A stretch of 64,000 nucleotides of DNA, taken from Phlegmacium glaucopus. Its lineage: Eukaryota; Basidiomycota; Agaricomycetes; Agaricales; Cortinariaceae. The stretch covers positions 159,735 through 223,734 of the forward strand of contig MU130362.1 of NCBI GenBank assembly GCA_015039465.1. Direction: 5' to 3'. Within the stretch, counting starts at the first letter, position 1. Every line of letters begins with the position of its first letter. The position numbers were made by a program, and so were the translations under genes. A model generated the notes under the pieces. The model had not been told where the DNA came from. It did not search any database and saw only the letters and a list, made by a program, of their open reading frames with translations. Positions 35,985 through 48,476 of this stretch are shown here, in pieces.

Positions 35985-37609
35985 CCAGATCTGATCAGAT
36001 CTGATCAGAACTGTTCAGAACTGCTCAGAACTACTCAGAACTGCTCAGATTCCAAGCAGTTCTGATCAGAACTGTTCAGAACTGTTCAGAACTGCTCAGA
36101 ACTGTTCAGAACTGCTCAGAACTGCTCAGAACTGCTCAGATTCCAAGCAGTTCTGATCAGAATCTAGAATCTGATCAAATTCTAAGGTCAACTTTCTTGG
36201 ATCAAAATATTATTGATTTCAACTAATGTTATTGATTTCAACTAATGTTATTTATTTCATTAAAATAATAATAAAAAATATAATACCCCAATAAGGAGGG
36301 GTTGCTGGTCTCATTGTTGTAATCTACAAATAAATAAAAAATAAGCCCTGGGGTTGTCATTGTTGTTGTCTTCATAACCTATTAAATTAAATAAAAACCC
36401 ATCATTATCATTGTAGGGGGAATAAGGACATACACTCGTTGTCATACATGTGTATCTGTCATCATAGGCACCTATTTGTCGTCATACATGTGTCTTCGTC
36501 GTCGTACACCCTTAGTTGTTGTTGTACATGCCTATTCGTCGTTGTACACGTGTAGTTGTCGTCGTAGGCGCCTATTCGTCATTGTACACATGTTTTCGTC
36601 GTCATAGGCGCCTATTCGTCGTCATACACGTGTATTCGTCATCGTACACGTATATTTGTCGTCATACACCCGTATTTGTCGTCGTAGGCACCTATTCGTT
36701 GTCGTACACGCGTTTTCGTCATTGTAGGCGCCTATTCATCGTCATACACGCATATTCGTCGTCGTACACGTGTATTTGTTGTCGTAGGCACCGATTCGTC
36801 GTCCTACACGTGTTTTCATTGTCGTACACCTGTAGTTGTCACCGTAGGCGCCTATTTGTCATCGTACATGTGTATTTGTCGTCGTAGGCGCCTATTTGTC
36901 GTCGTACACCCTTAGTTGTCGTCGTACATGCCTATTCGTCGTCGTACATGTGTATTTGTCGTCGTAGGCACCTATTCGTCGTCCAACATGCATATTCCTC
37001 GTCGTAGGTGCCTATTTGCCATCGTACACGTGTATTCATCGTTGTACATGTGTATTCGTCATCGTAGGCGCCTATTCGTTGTCCTACACGTCGTAGGCGC
37101 CTTTTGTTGTCGTACACCTGTATTTGTTATCGTAGACCTATTATACATAATCTGTAATAAGTGAAGGAGAATAGAATGAAATAAAAAATTCCCCCTGGTG
37201 AGGGGGGGTTACCGTTGTTGGTTTTGGTCCTTGTTGTTACGAAAATGGGTGTGTGGGGTAGTGTGAGAAACAGAGGACGAAATCAACAAACAGTGTTGTG
37301 CACATCACATGTGGTCATGTGATCACACCCCTCGCACTGAACAAAATACACGATTTTGATGGCAACAAGGCATTACCATCTTGAGATTGTATAATTATAT
37401 TATTTTTCTAGTAAAGTCAGGTGATTCATTTCCTAAGCTTGCAACTCAATTCTGCTCAGAATCTGCTCGGAAGTGGTCAGATTCTGCTCGGAAATTGGTC
37501 AGACTTAGATCTGATCAGAATCTGCTCAGATAAATTGGCTCTATTACTGCCATTTGGGCTGGTAAATAATCTGACCGGAATCTGATCAGATCTGGTGGAT
37601 CACAGCAAA
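35985..37609. mobile_element. minisatellite-bearing inverted-repeat element, copy M2
   Basis: The left end CCACCAGATCTGATCAGAT (about 35984) recurs as its reverse complement at the right end (about 37590-37608). Inside come, in order, tandem CAGAACTGTTCAGAACTG motifs, AT-rich sequence, a CCCCAATAAGGAGGGG palindrome with GGTTGCTGGT shared with M1, the 20-bp minisatellite, a second CCCCCTGGTGAGGGGGG palindrome, and TCTGCTCGGA motifs. It interrupts copy P1, for which P2 gives the uninterrupted version. There is no coding capacity, so it would be moved in trans. Confidence 0.6.
36430..37137. repeat. 20-bp minisatellite with alternating palindromic cores
   Basis: About 35 units of 20 bp have the form TCGTCGTCGTA-core-TAT. 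Two core types predominate, CACGTG and GGCGCC, and each makes a 10-bp perfect palindrome (TACACGTGTA, TAGGCGCCTA). Unit length is nearly constant and divergence is mostly CG to TG or CA. Open frames across it only translate the repeat. Confidence 0.88.
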
Positions 37610-39155
37610 GACCTCCACTGGTCCACACTCGAAAACAACACAAATATCCTTGGAGTTTTATTCTTCAATACTCTAAAGCCAGGCCCCTTGGTTTGACACC
37701 AGTCTTTTAGGCAAGGTTTTGCCAGTATAGCACGGGTTTAGTTGGCCATTGCATTCATCTTTGCTGAACTTCAAGATTCCCTTTGTCTTGTGTTCGATAT
37801 AATTCTTTCCAATTTAAATATATAAGTGAATGCGGCTGTAGATATCTCTGGGGTCTATATCTTCAACAGATCATTTACGTCTGACTACATTTACTGGACC
37901 CAACGACCCGTTGCGACAGATGGTCATTGCATATTTGGTCACTTCACTCAATATTGAGTGTTACCCTTCCTTTGATCATGTGACATAATAATACCATGTA
38001 GTACTCAATTTTTCTACTGTGAGGCGTCAGTCGAGCGCCATGCCTTGACTCTCCCTGTCTGTCCCTCATCTCCCATACCATTATGCCTGATCGCCATCAG
38101 TATCCCTATCCATGATATATGGTACTGGCAAATCATGGATCACGATGATTGATATCAACTATCCACGACGACCCCAACCTACTGCTCTCCACCTACAATG
38201 GTTCAGCCATTAAACACACTCTCACATGTCCTTGGGCCCAGCTCCGAGTCGCACTCTGTCAAAATATGTTCTTTCCTTTTTGGATTTGAGAACCTGGCCT
38301 CTCTATAATTCAGGGTCACGTCAGCTGGTGCCCAGGTTTTAAACTTGATTTCATCCTTGGACTGGAGACTAATCTATCATTAGTACTCTCAACCCAGATC
38401 AAATATACCCGCAGGCGATCCAGTTGGCGAGGATGGTCTAACTTTGTAAGTATACAGCATCTAAATAGCAACATAGAGGAAAGCAAGAAATTTAAAGTTT
38501 GCTGAGGGGAGAGCATAGATAGATAGCATGTAAGTAACCAACTTGAATTACAAGTGTTTCATGAAAAAATAACCCAAGAACCTATTGAACTACCCTTTTA
38601 TCTTGTTAAAAGCATATTGACATAAATTTTCTGTGGCAGGTAGCAGCAGAGTTCCTCATTGTGGTACCAGTGGCATGGGATTCTGGTATATCCACTTCTG
38701 ATGAAAGATTTGAATGAGGCTATGAGGTGTGCTGAAATTCCAAGGGTTGGGTGGACCGCAGAGTAGGAGGATATAAGTGTTCAACATTGTTGGATGAAGA
38801 AGTTGACTATTGAATTGGTTTTTGACCATATTACTCATGTTTTTGAATGATCACCTACAGTGCGACATGCTTCTGGCTCGGTGTGGGATGTTCTGCAAGA
38901 CTGATAAGGTATTGTGCCGGTGTAACCATATTTATGAGTATTACGCTTATAGGATTGTCAAAAGGTGCAGCTTACTTGAAGGCCCATCTGTAGAGGGGGT
39001 ACAGGGTACGCTAAGAGGAGTCCACTCTGAACCATAGGCTTCAGTAATTATCCCAGAGGCAAGAAAGACGATATGATTACCAAGAGGTGGTTGACCAGTA
39101 TTATAGGAGAGTTTGTATTGGATGTGTTCCAACTATAATCCACAATGTAGTCACC

Positions 39156-39724
39156 TGTTACATTCTGTCACACGTTACTCCGGTCCAACTCCGTTGGAGT
39201 TGTTTCCGGTAGTCCGTACTCTGTTCCAGTACTTTCCCTTGTCTCCGACTCTACTCCTCCTACATCAGACTCCGAGACTTCTCCGTATCACTCCAACTCT
39301 TCCAATGATATCCCAAACCCCTTACCACACCTTAACTATTCCTTTGTCATCACTTTCCCACTATCAGTCAGCACACCAGCCATGGATTATTCACCCAAGA
39401 ATGCAGGACCTTTTCCGGGAGCAGAACACAGCACTTATATTTATATTCTATATTTCGGTTGCAATTCCTTTTATATTTAAAGTACTTGAACTTGTATGTT
39501 TTCCCTCAGTTCAAATATCAACTTAGTTTCCTCCTCTTGTTCGTCCTCTAAGTCACTGAGGTCTTCTGACTTTCCATTCTCTTCCATTTCCGAAATCAGG
39601 ACATTGTAGGAGCTGGGCGGCACAGCACATACGCTGAGGCCAAAGTCCTTTCCATTACTTGTTCCGGTTCCATTCCGTCCGATCTGGTGTTACTCCAACG
39701 TGACCCCTTGTTTTGAACTTAACA
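39156..39724 (+). repeat. chromovirus 5' LTR
   Basis: It starts TGTTACATTC and ends CTTAACA. It differs from the 3' LTR at only about a dozen positions, nearly all CG versus TG or CA. The open frame at 39113-39526 is an LTR artefact. Confidence 0.9.
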
Positions 39725-39755
39725 GTATATTTGAACTGCTCAACCCACTCCTTCT

Positions 39756-40925
39756 ATGCTAACTCGTTCTAAAACTTCCAAAACCCAATTACCAATACAA
39801 GAATTTATGTCCCAAGAACACACCCCCACTAGGCAGACCCCTTTGCCCGATGTAGTTGAAGAGGCTAGTCATATTGATGAACCTCAGAGTACTACGGACG
39901 ATGTTGAGTCTCCTTCTATTCCTTTCAATCAACTCGTTTCCGCTTTGAATTCCCTCGGGAAATCTTCAGCCAAGTCCGGCTGGCAGACTTAGAGAGCCCG
40001 AACCCTTCATGGGTAAGGATCCTAAGAAACTGAAAGCTTTTCTTTTCCAGTGTAGGCTCTATTTCTGGAGCTCTTCCAACACATTCCGAGACGACTCCAA
40101 GCGAGTAACATTTGCTTTGTCCTATCTCCGGGACGTTGCTCAGGAATGGTTCGAACCTGGAATTTCCAGACTCACCAACAAACTTCCGTCTTGGCTTGAA
40201 GATTGGGATCTCTTTGTGGACGAGCTCCAATCCAACTTTGGCCCTTACGACAAATCCGCCGACGTAGAGAACTCACCAATCTCCAAATGAAGGACGGCCA
40301 ACGTATCTCCAATTACTTAGTCTGGTTCAACTCCTTGGCAGTCCGCTGTACTTGGGGTGAGCCCGCTCTTAGGTATAGGTTTTACGAAGGCTTACCTTCC
40401 TGACTCAAGGATGAAATTACCAAAGGAGACGGCAAGCCTCGGACTTTAACTGCGATGCGTCAAAAAGCTCAAAATGCCAATGCTTGACACTGGGAACGTA
40501 TGCAAGAACATTCTCGGGAACCAGCTCCACAGCAACACCAAAACCCTCCTCCTAAGGGTCCTACCCCTTCTTCATCCTCCTCTGTACCCTCTTCCAACCC
40601 TTCTTCCATTTCCGGAAAACAGTCTCGGCCTTCGGATCAAAAGTCCGTTAAGCCCGCAGACTCCGGTAAGACTTCTCTTACTTCTCCGAAACCTAATCTA
40701 GAAGGCAAGCTGGACTCGCGGGGTAGACTTACCCAGCAAGAAAGGCAACGCCGGATAGATAATAAGCTCTGTCTTTTCTGTGGCAAGCCCGGTCATATTG
40801 TTCCTGACTGTAGGCTTGCTAAGGCAAGCTCCACTAAAGGCCGAGCCTCTACCGTTTCTGATTCTGTTTCCGAGTCTGCTCCGGCTAAGCCAAAGGACTC
40901 TGGTTTGGAGAAAAAAAAAGACTAA
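39756..40925 (+). pseudogene. chromovirus gag (capsid and zinc knuckle)
   Basis: Gag begins at the ATG at 39756 (MLTRSKTSKTQLPIQEF). After a frame change near 39988 it encodes the retrotransposon gag core (DPKKLKAFLFQCRLYF, VTFALSYLRDVAQEWFEPG, LFVDELQSNFGPYD). A second frame change lies near 40270, then MKDGQRISNYLVWFNSLAVR. TGA codons follow at 40401-40403 and 40485-40487, where Arg is the likely original. The CCHC knuckle CLFCGKPGHIVPDC lies near 40770-40815. The frame ends at the hAT insertion just downstream. Confidence 0.85.
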
Positions 40926-40949
40926 GCAATTCACTGGACTCAGCACAGT

Positions 40950-43900
40950 CTATAGGGAATGTCACGGGCTACCCTGGGGTTTTTCAGGGCAACCCGTGCC
41001 CGTACCCGTTAAAACCCGTACCCGTACACAAGGGTATGGGTTTTGATAGGTACGGGTCATGGGTTGGGTATAACCCATGGGTATCAAAACCCGTACAGGA
41101 TTGAAACACGGGTTCACATTAAAAGCGACTGTAACAGAAAAAAAGCTATCTAATGTACACTAGATAGCATCCCAATCATCACCCAAGTTGTCTTCCTCCT
41201 CATCTGAGCCCACTTCAGGTAACACAGTGGCTGCCTTCACGTCCTTGTCCCTCACATAGCCCATCTCACTCCAGATACCAAGACATAACAGGGCCCGCGT
41301 CGACTGAACAGAGAGCCGGTTACGTATGTGCGACAGGAGAAGTCGGCCTTGGCTGAAAGTACGTTCAACGTCGACCGATGTTGCTAAAACAAGTTGATGG
41401 TCAAGATATTTTCTGACATTGGGATTTAAGAATGTACCTGGGATTGACAAGTAATCTAGTGCCATCCGATGAAGACGAGGGTACACATGTTTGTGCTCAT
41501 ACCACCAGGCTAGGGCATCGGTGACGTGCTCGGGATCAGTGCCCAGATATCTATCCAATTCGCTACGCAACTCTGCTGGTCTGGGTGCTTGAAGGGAGGG
41601 CAGATTATCGAAGATGTTTATGGATGACTTGGGTGGTGCAGTCTATAGTAAACGGTGAGACTTTTTATATAGGATGACGGTTTGAAACACGTACTTTTGC
41701 TTTAGAAAGTTGAGTCTCCTGCAAGGTTGCCCAACTTGGGTCCGGGGATCTGTATGATAGATCAAATTCTGTACGGACAATCTCCTCTGCCCGCTCGATC
41801 CAGTCATCCTGCCATCCTGCATTCTTGAAGTATTGGAGCTTGTGACGAGGGTGCAATACTAGCAATAGATGAGAAACAATTAAAACTGTAAGAAAAGTTG
41901 TACCCATTGCGATCCTGAACACCTCAGAGTGATCCGTTTTGTCGTAGTACCGGTTAAGAGTTTTTTTGCCAATTGCGAGGGCAGCCTTGATTGCGAGAGG
42001 GTATTTATTGTTGATGGTGGCCGTAGCAAGGTGTTCATCGATGTGATCCATGGCGGGGATGACAGTGGCAATGCTGGGTGTCCCTCGGGAAAAGAATAAA
42101 GTTGCATCCTTGAATATCTATATAACAAGTGAGTAGGGCAGATAGAAATTGAGAATAACATCATACCTTGAGAACATCCCAAAGCTGGCGTGCAAAATTC
42201 CAGTCGTCTTCGCTGAGCTCATACTGCCTCAACTTCATATCACGATCCCCAGTGATTGTGTTGATTGCTGCGATATGCTCGACAGCAAAGTCAAGCATGT
42301 CAAATGTTGAATTCCAGCGAGTCGTTACATCACGGGGTATCATACGCTTGGCAAGTTCGAGATCGTTGAGGATCGAAAACCATTGTGGTAAGATAATGGT
42401 TGTTGAGTTTTTTATAGCGAATGCAACCTTTCGCAGCTGAAAGGAGAATTAGATAACGAAATATTATGTAATTGATTTCTTACCTTGGTCAACAACAACC
42501 TGACAGGTTGAACACTTATCGCCAGCTCATTCAACTCGGCTCCTGTCATCTCATCATGTTCATCTATCCACCCCTCATCATCATCATCTTCTACAGAATC
42601 AGAATCATCCCCGTCGCCAGCACTTGCCGTTATTTCTTCTTCCAGGTCAATATCACCAGCAAGCTTCAAAAGCTCAATCGTAGCCACATCCAGCATAGGA
42701 TCGTCCTCATCCCTGACATCTGATGCTTTCTTGGATTTGGGTAAGTCGAATTGTCGAATGATGCTCTTCACCACGAGGTTTAATACGTGCAAGAAACACC
42801 GAGTTTGATTTGCAGGACCTGGGAAGTCGTCAAGCAAATGGGCGAGTTCTTCAATCATTGTGTCGTTGTTTGATGCATTGTCACAGGTAATTGAGAGGAT
42901 CTACACATATCCAGTGAGTCAATTACACCCTCTCCACAAGATAACTTGCTCACCTTGTCACTAATCCCAAAATCTTTAAGGATCTTCGCAAACGCAGCTG
43001 CCAAATTGAAGCCAGAATGTGAGCATGCAAGTTCCACGATGTCAAGAAGCATTGCCATGGGCACCCCTTCGTCTTTGAAATGGACTGTAACCACCACGTA
43101 TGCCTTGTGATTTGGGGATGTCCATGCATCGGTTGCAAAGTTCAGTGCCCCTTTGTGTTCCTGGAGTGGTTGAAGCCTTGAAGGTGAGTTTACAATGAGG
43201 AATATATATATCATGGTACTGACTTGTAAGATCTTTGCAACGCGTTTTCGGACGTTAACGAACACATTCCATACATCACGGGAGACAGTTTCAGCAGAAG
43301 GAATGTGGTATGCCGGCCTTCCAGTCTTCATAAGGCTGCGGAAACCACGATCAGTCACAGTTTTGAATGGTCGTTTATTCTCTGACACCCAACGGACAAT
43401 TTCGGCCCTACGAATGGCATAGGAAGTCAGGTGGAAAAAGGTTGCTTAAAGGTATGTTTCTTACCTTGCTTCGGTTGAAGTATGCTGACGGTGCGAATAG
43501 GTGACCTTGCCTCTCCCAATACGTTCAAACTCGGCCGTAATCGTCCCATCACGCAACTTCGTCTTCAGCAAGATTGCGCGTGCAGCCTCTAAATCCTTGG
43601 TACCATCTGCCGACTTCACTGCTTCAGCACCCCAACATTTCGTCGCATGCCAACGCAGGCCACTTGTTGACTTCGCATCGGCCTTGTCCAAATATCGACG
43701 AACATCCCTCCCATTCTTATCTCGACACCTCCCAGCTGCACATTCAAATATGTGAGCCTGGCGGCCATCCACGTAGTCAATGCGAGGCAACGTCCTGAAA
43801 AAGACATAGATAGGTGAAGTCCAATCCTTGGACAATTGTTCTATTGTACTAATGGTTAGTTTAGTGTCTGAGGCAATAATCAAGCTGCGTACCCAATTTG

Positions 43901-44779
43901 GCTTCATCACTTTCTTCAGGCGCCTCACCCTCTTCATTTCCACTAGAGGCGGGATCTTCCTCAATGTCATCATCACTCCCATCAGTGGCTTCCAGGACGT
44001 GTCGTGGATTGTGAGGTGGGACAGAGGTGCAGTAATCTGACTCGTCCTCAATCTCTTCAACCTCAACGGAGGGGCGCCGTTTCATAATGATAGGTTTCCT
44101 TGTAGATGTGGTGGATTTGTGAGGTGGTGCTGGGGTGTCGACATCATCATCACTCCCATCGGTGGCCTCCAGGATGTGTTGTGGATTGCGAGGTGGGACA
44201 GAGGTATGGTAATCCAACTCATCCTCAATCTCCTCAACCTCGACAGAGGGGCGTCATGGTCGTGGGGCTGGTTTCACGGCTGCCTTTGTCATAGTCTTTG
44301 TTTTCGCAGAGGCCTGAGTCGAAGAGTGTTTTTGGGTAGGTGCTGGTTTTGTACTCCGTTTCTTTGCTTCTAATTTCTTCCTCTTTCGTTCCACCTCAGG
44401 GTCACCATTAGTAGTCACCTTTGTCGAAAGTTTACGTTTACGAGGGCCAGAGGCCTCAGGAGAATCTGTCAGCATAGGTTTGGGATTTGGGATGTAGTTC
44501 TGACAGATGCGGATATATTTTTGCAATGCAATTATTTTTTTGTTGGGATCAATGCCACAGGCACTGTATACAGTAGGAAGGTCTGCCGTCTGTTGCCGCC
44601 CAATATTTGCTAGGCAGTGCCAAATACCCATTGAGCAAGTAGCATTCATGTACAAAACCCGCTGTGCCCGCGTCATGGGTGCGGGTTGGGCAAGGGTTAC
44701 TAAACCTCAACCCGTACCCACACCCGTATGCACCCATGGCCTCTACCCGCATGGGTTTACAAACCCGTGACATTCCCTA
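40950..44779 (-). mobile_element. hAT transposon, near-complete (about 3.8 kb)
   Basis: The inverted terminal repeats begin TAGGGAATGTCACGGG (40953 on plus; the complement ends at 44779). Flanks are AGCACAGT (40942-40949) and AGCACAGA (44780-44787), a one-mismatch 8-bp duplication, with three extra bases (CTA) on the left. Subterminal ACCCGTACCC motifs recur at both ends. It separates the chromovirus gag knuckle from the protease. Confidence 0.85.
41160..44676 (-). pseudogene. hAT transposase with BED finger and one TGA
   Basis: The frame starts near 44676 (MTRAQRVLYMNATCSMGIWH). A Lys-rich part meets TGA at 44254-44256, where Arg is likely. Two direct copies of an acidic unit (RPSVEVEEIEDE... 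LEATDGSDDD) follow. A BED-type finger comes next (HIFECAAGRC...HATKCWG, 43740-43620). The RNase H fold follows: FATDAWTSPNHKAYVVVTVH, then the HVLNLVVKSI block, RDVTTRWNSTFDML, and the C-terminal dimerisation motif SVDVERTFSQGRLLLSHIRN. A 54-nt intron without a stop lies just before that motif (GTACATTC...TTTTAG); splicing joins SIPA to TSVDVERTFS. About eight exons. Nearly intact apart from the TGA. Confidence 0.88.
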
Positions 44780-44787
44780 AGCACAGA

Positions 44788-45485
44788 TGGTGAATTGCGA
44801 GAAGCCCTGTGCTGAGCTTGTTGCAGTTCTAAATGCAATAATTTCTCCAAAAACCTGAGCAGTCTTTGTTTCTCTTCTTTGCATTCAATTTCCAAATGTC
44901 GATTTTTCCGCTTTCATTGACAGTGGTTCCACTCACTGTTTCATGGATGAGCATTACGCGAAGTCCAATGATTTTCCTATTTTTCCTATTACTCCTATGA
45001 TTCTCCGTCTCATCAATGGTTCTTCTCCAGGCATGATCACCCATGCTACCATTGCTTCCATTCAGTTCTCATGTGGTACCATCCACAAAATCCGATTCTT
45101 ACTAACCAAACTGGATTCCAATTTTCCTGCTGTACTCAGGCTTGACTGGCTCACCCAACATAATCCGTTGATTGACTGGGTCGATAGCAGTGTAACTTTC
45201 CGAGACCGTATAGTTATCCTTCCAGTTCCCATTTCCATTTCCACCAAGGCACCCGTTCCTGTATCTGACATTACAATGTCCGATACGGTTTCCACGAGTT
45301 TGAAGGTTGAAAAACCTTCCGAGACTATTCCAGAACCACTTCCTGATATCCCTTTTGTTCCCAAACCATTGACCGCTCCTAAAATTTCCTTAGTGTCTGC
45401 TGCAGCTTTCATGAGGTCCATCCGTTTTGAAGGAGCCCAATGCTATTCCATTTCCGTTCATGATCCAGTCGAGGCTGCTGGCCGT
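44788..45485 (+). pseudogene. chromovirus protease segment
   Basis: The plus-strand frame continues the gag-pol polyprotein after the hAT element. It has a TGA at 44856-44858, then FSAFIDSGSTHCFMDEHYAK, the aspartic protease active site (DSGST). Continuing, RLINGSSPGMITHATIASIQ and AVLRLDWLTQHNPLIDWVDS have the usual second-half protease pattern. The open frame ends VHDPVEAAGR at the boundary of the solo LTR at 45486. Confidence 0.85.
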
Positions 45486-46367
45486 TGATGTACCTGCAGT
45501 GTGATCAAACTGCAAGTAGTAACATAGTTCAGAGGGGCTAATGTAGATTTCCTCGATAGAATTTAAAGAGAAGTCCGTGGTATTGAAATACGCAAGAAGA
45601 GTAGACCGCGGGGATAGCGAAGTTCGCGAATGATAACGCGGTTTGCGAAGTAGCTTGAAGGATGAGACTATTGACTTAGAATGTTGCTGCAAAGTTTGTG
45701 GGATCAAAACTCTGGCCGTCTCCTTTTCACCCTTGCCTCCTACTTGCTACAGGTACTTAATACAAGAGTAACAAGCTAAGCCAGGTGCGGGTATGCGAAA
45801 CAGTAATGTAAAAATTGAGCTAATGCGAAGTCACATGAGCCCAGTAGTTTGGTAACAAAGGAATAGGGGATAGAATAAAAATAAAAGTGATGAGTAAGGA
45901 GGTCAGTTGGATGACCTCCTGTTTTGAAGGAGATGATAAAATAATAATATATATGGAAAGTTAAAGGAAATTAAGTTGAGAACAACACGGACCATGATCA
46001 AACCAGTGAAAGGGATGCGTATGCGAGCCGTGACAGACCGCAAGATTAAAGAGAAGCTGTGTGAAGATGTGGTTGCGAAGGAAAGAAATGGTCAAGTCCG
46101 GTATTGATAGAGAAAGCTGAAGATACGTTGAAGTATGAAGTGCGAAGAGGAACGAGGGTGCGTTGGATAGTTACAAAGGTCGTAGGAGTGATGTGCGAAG
46201 GTTATGCGAGGATTATAGTATGTTGTGCGAGGTGCGAAGGATGTGCGAGAACCGCAAACAAAGGTGCGAATGAAACTGGTACCCGCGAGGTATCCGCATA
46301 TACTGCGAAGTTGGTAAAAGGCAAAAATAACTAGTTTACGAACCTAGAGGTTATATGGGTCCTATCA
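45486..46367. repeat. solo LTR, family 3 copy E (882 bp)
   Basis: It starts TGATGTACCTGCAG and ends GGTCCTATCA. Perfect CCGT duplications flank it at 45482-45485 and 46368-46371. Removing it rejoins AAGR to SASATPSN in the polyprotein. The inner part has many GCGAAG/GTGCGA-type short repeats. No coding region. Confidence 0.88.
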
Positions 46368-46371
46368 CCGT

Positions 46372-48476
46372 TCTGCCTCAGCCTCCGCTACACCTTCCAA
46401 TTCCAACCTGGACAGTGTTCTGGAAATATACCACAAATTTTCGGACATCTTTTCCAAGGGCAAGGCTAACACTCTAGCGGATCATCGAGAGTATGACTTA
46501 AAAATTGAAATTGATGAGTCCGCTAAGCCCCCTTTGGGTCCAATTTATCCCCTTTCCAAATCCGAGTTAGGAACGCTCTGAGAATTCATCAACGAGCACC
46601 TAAACATGGGTTTCATCCGCCCCTCTAAGTCTCCTTTCGGAGCACCTGTCCTGTTTATCAAGAAGAAGGACGGGTCACTCCGGCTTTGCGTCGACTTCCG
46701 AAAACTCAATGCCATCACTCGGAAAGACAAGTATCCCTTACCCCTTGTTTCCGACTTATGGGATGCTCCCCGCATATCCGGAATATTCACTAAAATCAAT
46801 TTAAAGCATGCCTACCATCTCGTCCAGATTGCTGCCGGAGACGAGTGGAAGACTGCTTTTTGTACCCGCTATGGCTCCTTCAAATGGCTCGTCATGCCGT
46901 TCGGACTTACCAATGCCCCTGGCGGTTTTCAACCCTTCCTTAACACCATTTTTGCTGACCTTTTAGATGTGTTCATAATCATCTATCTGGACGACATCCT
47001 CATTTTCTCCATCAACGAAAAAAATCACATCAAATATGTCTCTGAAGTCCTCCGACAGCTTCGAGATAATAATCTCTTCGCCAATGGTAAGAAATGTGTT
47101 TTTCACACCGATTCCGTCGAGTACCTGGGTCACATGATCGGTCCTGATGGCCTTTCTATGGATCCGGCGAAAGTCCAAGTCATTCAAGACTGGCCGGAAC
47201 CTCGGAAAGTCAAAGATGTTCAGTCCTTCCTTGGTTTTGCTAACTTCTACAGGCATTTCATCCACAACTACTCCGACATTGTGGTTCCGTTGACTCGTCT
47301 CACCCGGAAAAATATTCCGTGGGTTTTTGATGACAGTTGCCACCTTGCTTTTAAGACTCTCAAGGAGGCTTTTGTTTCTGCTCCGGTGTTAACACATTGG
47401 AAGCCTAACTGTCCTATCATTGTCGAAACTGACGCATCCGATTACGCTTTAGCAGCTATCCTTTCCATCCGTGATTCCGATGGAGAAATCCATCCCATCG
47501 TGTATCGTTCTCATACCTTCTCCGGTGCAGAATTGAATTACAACGTTCACGATAAGGAACTCCTTGCCATTTTCAAAGCTTTCAAAGCTTGGCGTCACTA
47601 CCTTGAAGGTGCTAGTTTCCCAATTGATGTGGTTACTGACCATAAAAATCTAGAGTACTTCGCGACCACCAAAGTCTTATCCCGGCGTCAAGCCCGGTGG
47701 TCCAAGTACCTTTCCGCATTCAACATGGTTATCAGATTTCGCCCAGGCCATCTCGGAACAAAGCTGGACGCGCTGACTCATCGTCCTGACCTCTATCTAA
47801 AGGAGGGAGGGAAAGATTACGGTGAAGTCAATCCACACAATTTTAAACCTATCTTTTCCTCCAAACAACTTTCCGCTTCACTCCGAGCTACTTCATTACT
47901 TCCCACTGTACTCCGTGGTATCTTTACCATGGATGTCAAAGAGCTCAACAAGGGGATTCTTTCTGCTCTTTCTACGGATCCCCTTGCACAGTCCTACTTA
48001 TCGGATCTAGACAATCCGAAGTATGCTAGATGGTCTAAGGACTCTTCCGGATTTGTCTGGATTGATCAACAGATCTATGTTCCAGATTCCGGAGATCTTC
48101 GTCTCCGTGTCCTTCATTATTATCATGACCATCCTGTCTCCGGACATTTCGGTGTCAATAGGACTCTTGCGGTTATCCGTCGAGAGTACACTTGGCCCAG
48201 TATCTGTGTTTTTGTCACTGATTATTGTAGAACTTGCACAACCTGTTCTCGGTCCAAAGCCAAACATCATAAACCATATGGCTTACTCCGACAACTCCCT
48301 GTTCTGTCCCGTCCCTTGGACTCCATCTCCATGGATTTCATTGAACACCTTCCAGACTCCGAAGGTTTCACTGCGGTCTTAGTCGTAGTAGACCGTTTCA
48401 CGAAACAACCCATTTTCATCCCCACATACGACACCATCACTTCCGCTCAACTTGCTGAACTATTTGTCATCCACGT
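46372..48476 (+). pseudogene. chromovirus reverse transcriptase, RNase H and integrase start
   Basis: After a linker (YHKFSDIFSKGKANTLADHR) and a TGA at 46579-46581, one long frame encodes the reverse transcriptase: [38 protein letters not shown], the catalytic [11 protein letters not shown], and [10 protein letters not shown]. RNase H follows ([44 protein letters not shown]). Then comes the integrase zinc region [14 protein letters not shown] with YCRTCTTC, and the start of the catalytic core ([20 protein letters not shown]). The frame ends at the solo LTR at 48477, inside the integrase core. Catalytic residues of the reverse transcriptase are intact. Confidence 0.93.

Larger units (their letters stand above)
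35400..39080 (+). repeat. repeated gene segment, copy P1 (interrupted)
   Basis: This segment is homologous to 57930-60316 (copy P2). The first part (35500-35710) matches P2 at 58260-58460. The rest (37610-39080) matches P2 at 58720-60020. Element M2 (35985-37609) lies between. Shared coding traces include YPLLMKDLNEAMR and AEIPRVGWT near 38690-38760. Stops and frameshifts throughout mark a pseudogene copy. I do not recognise the protein. Confidence 0.6.

Noticed and set aside
36430..37137. CRISPR array
   Set aside because: Units are directly tandem at 20 bp with no unique spacers, in a eukaryotic transposon context. It is a minisatellite.
36516..37164. Repetitive plus-strand ORFs across the minisatellite
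   Set aside because: They only translate the 20-bp repeat; 20 is not a multiple of 3, so all frames look similar. There is no start context and no homology.
39113..39526. 137-codon ORF in the chromovirus 5' LTR, and its twin at 53280-53786
   Set aside because: Identical ORFs in both LTRs with no domain; they are non-coding LTR sequence.
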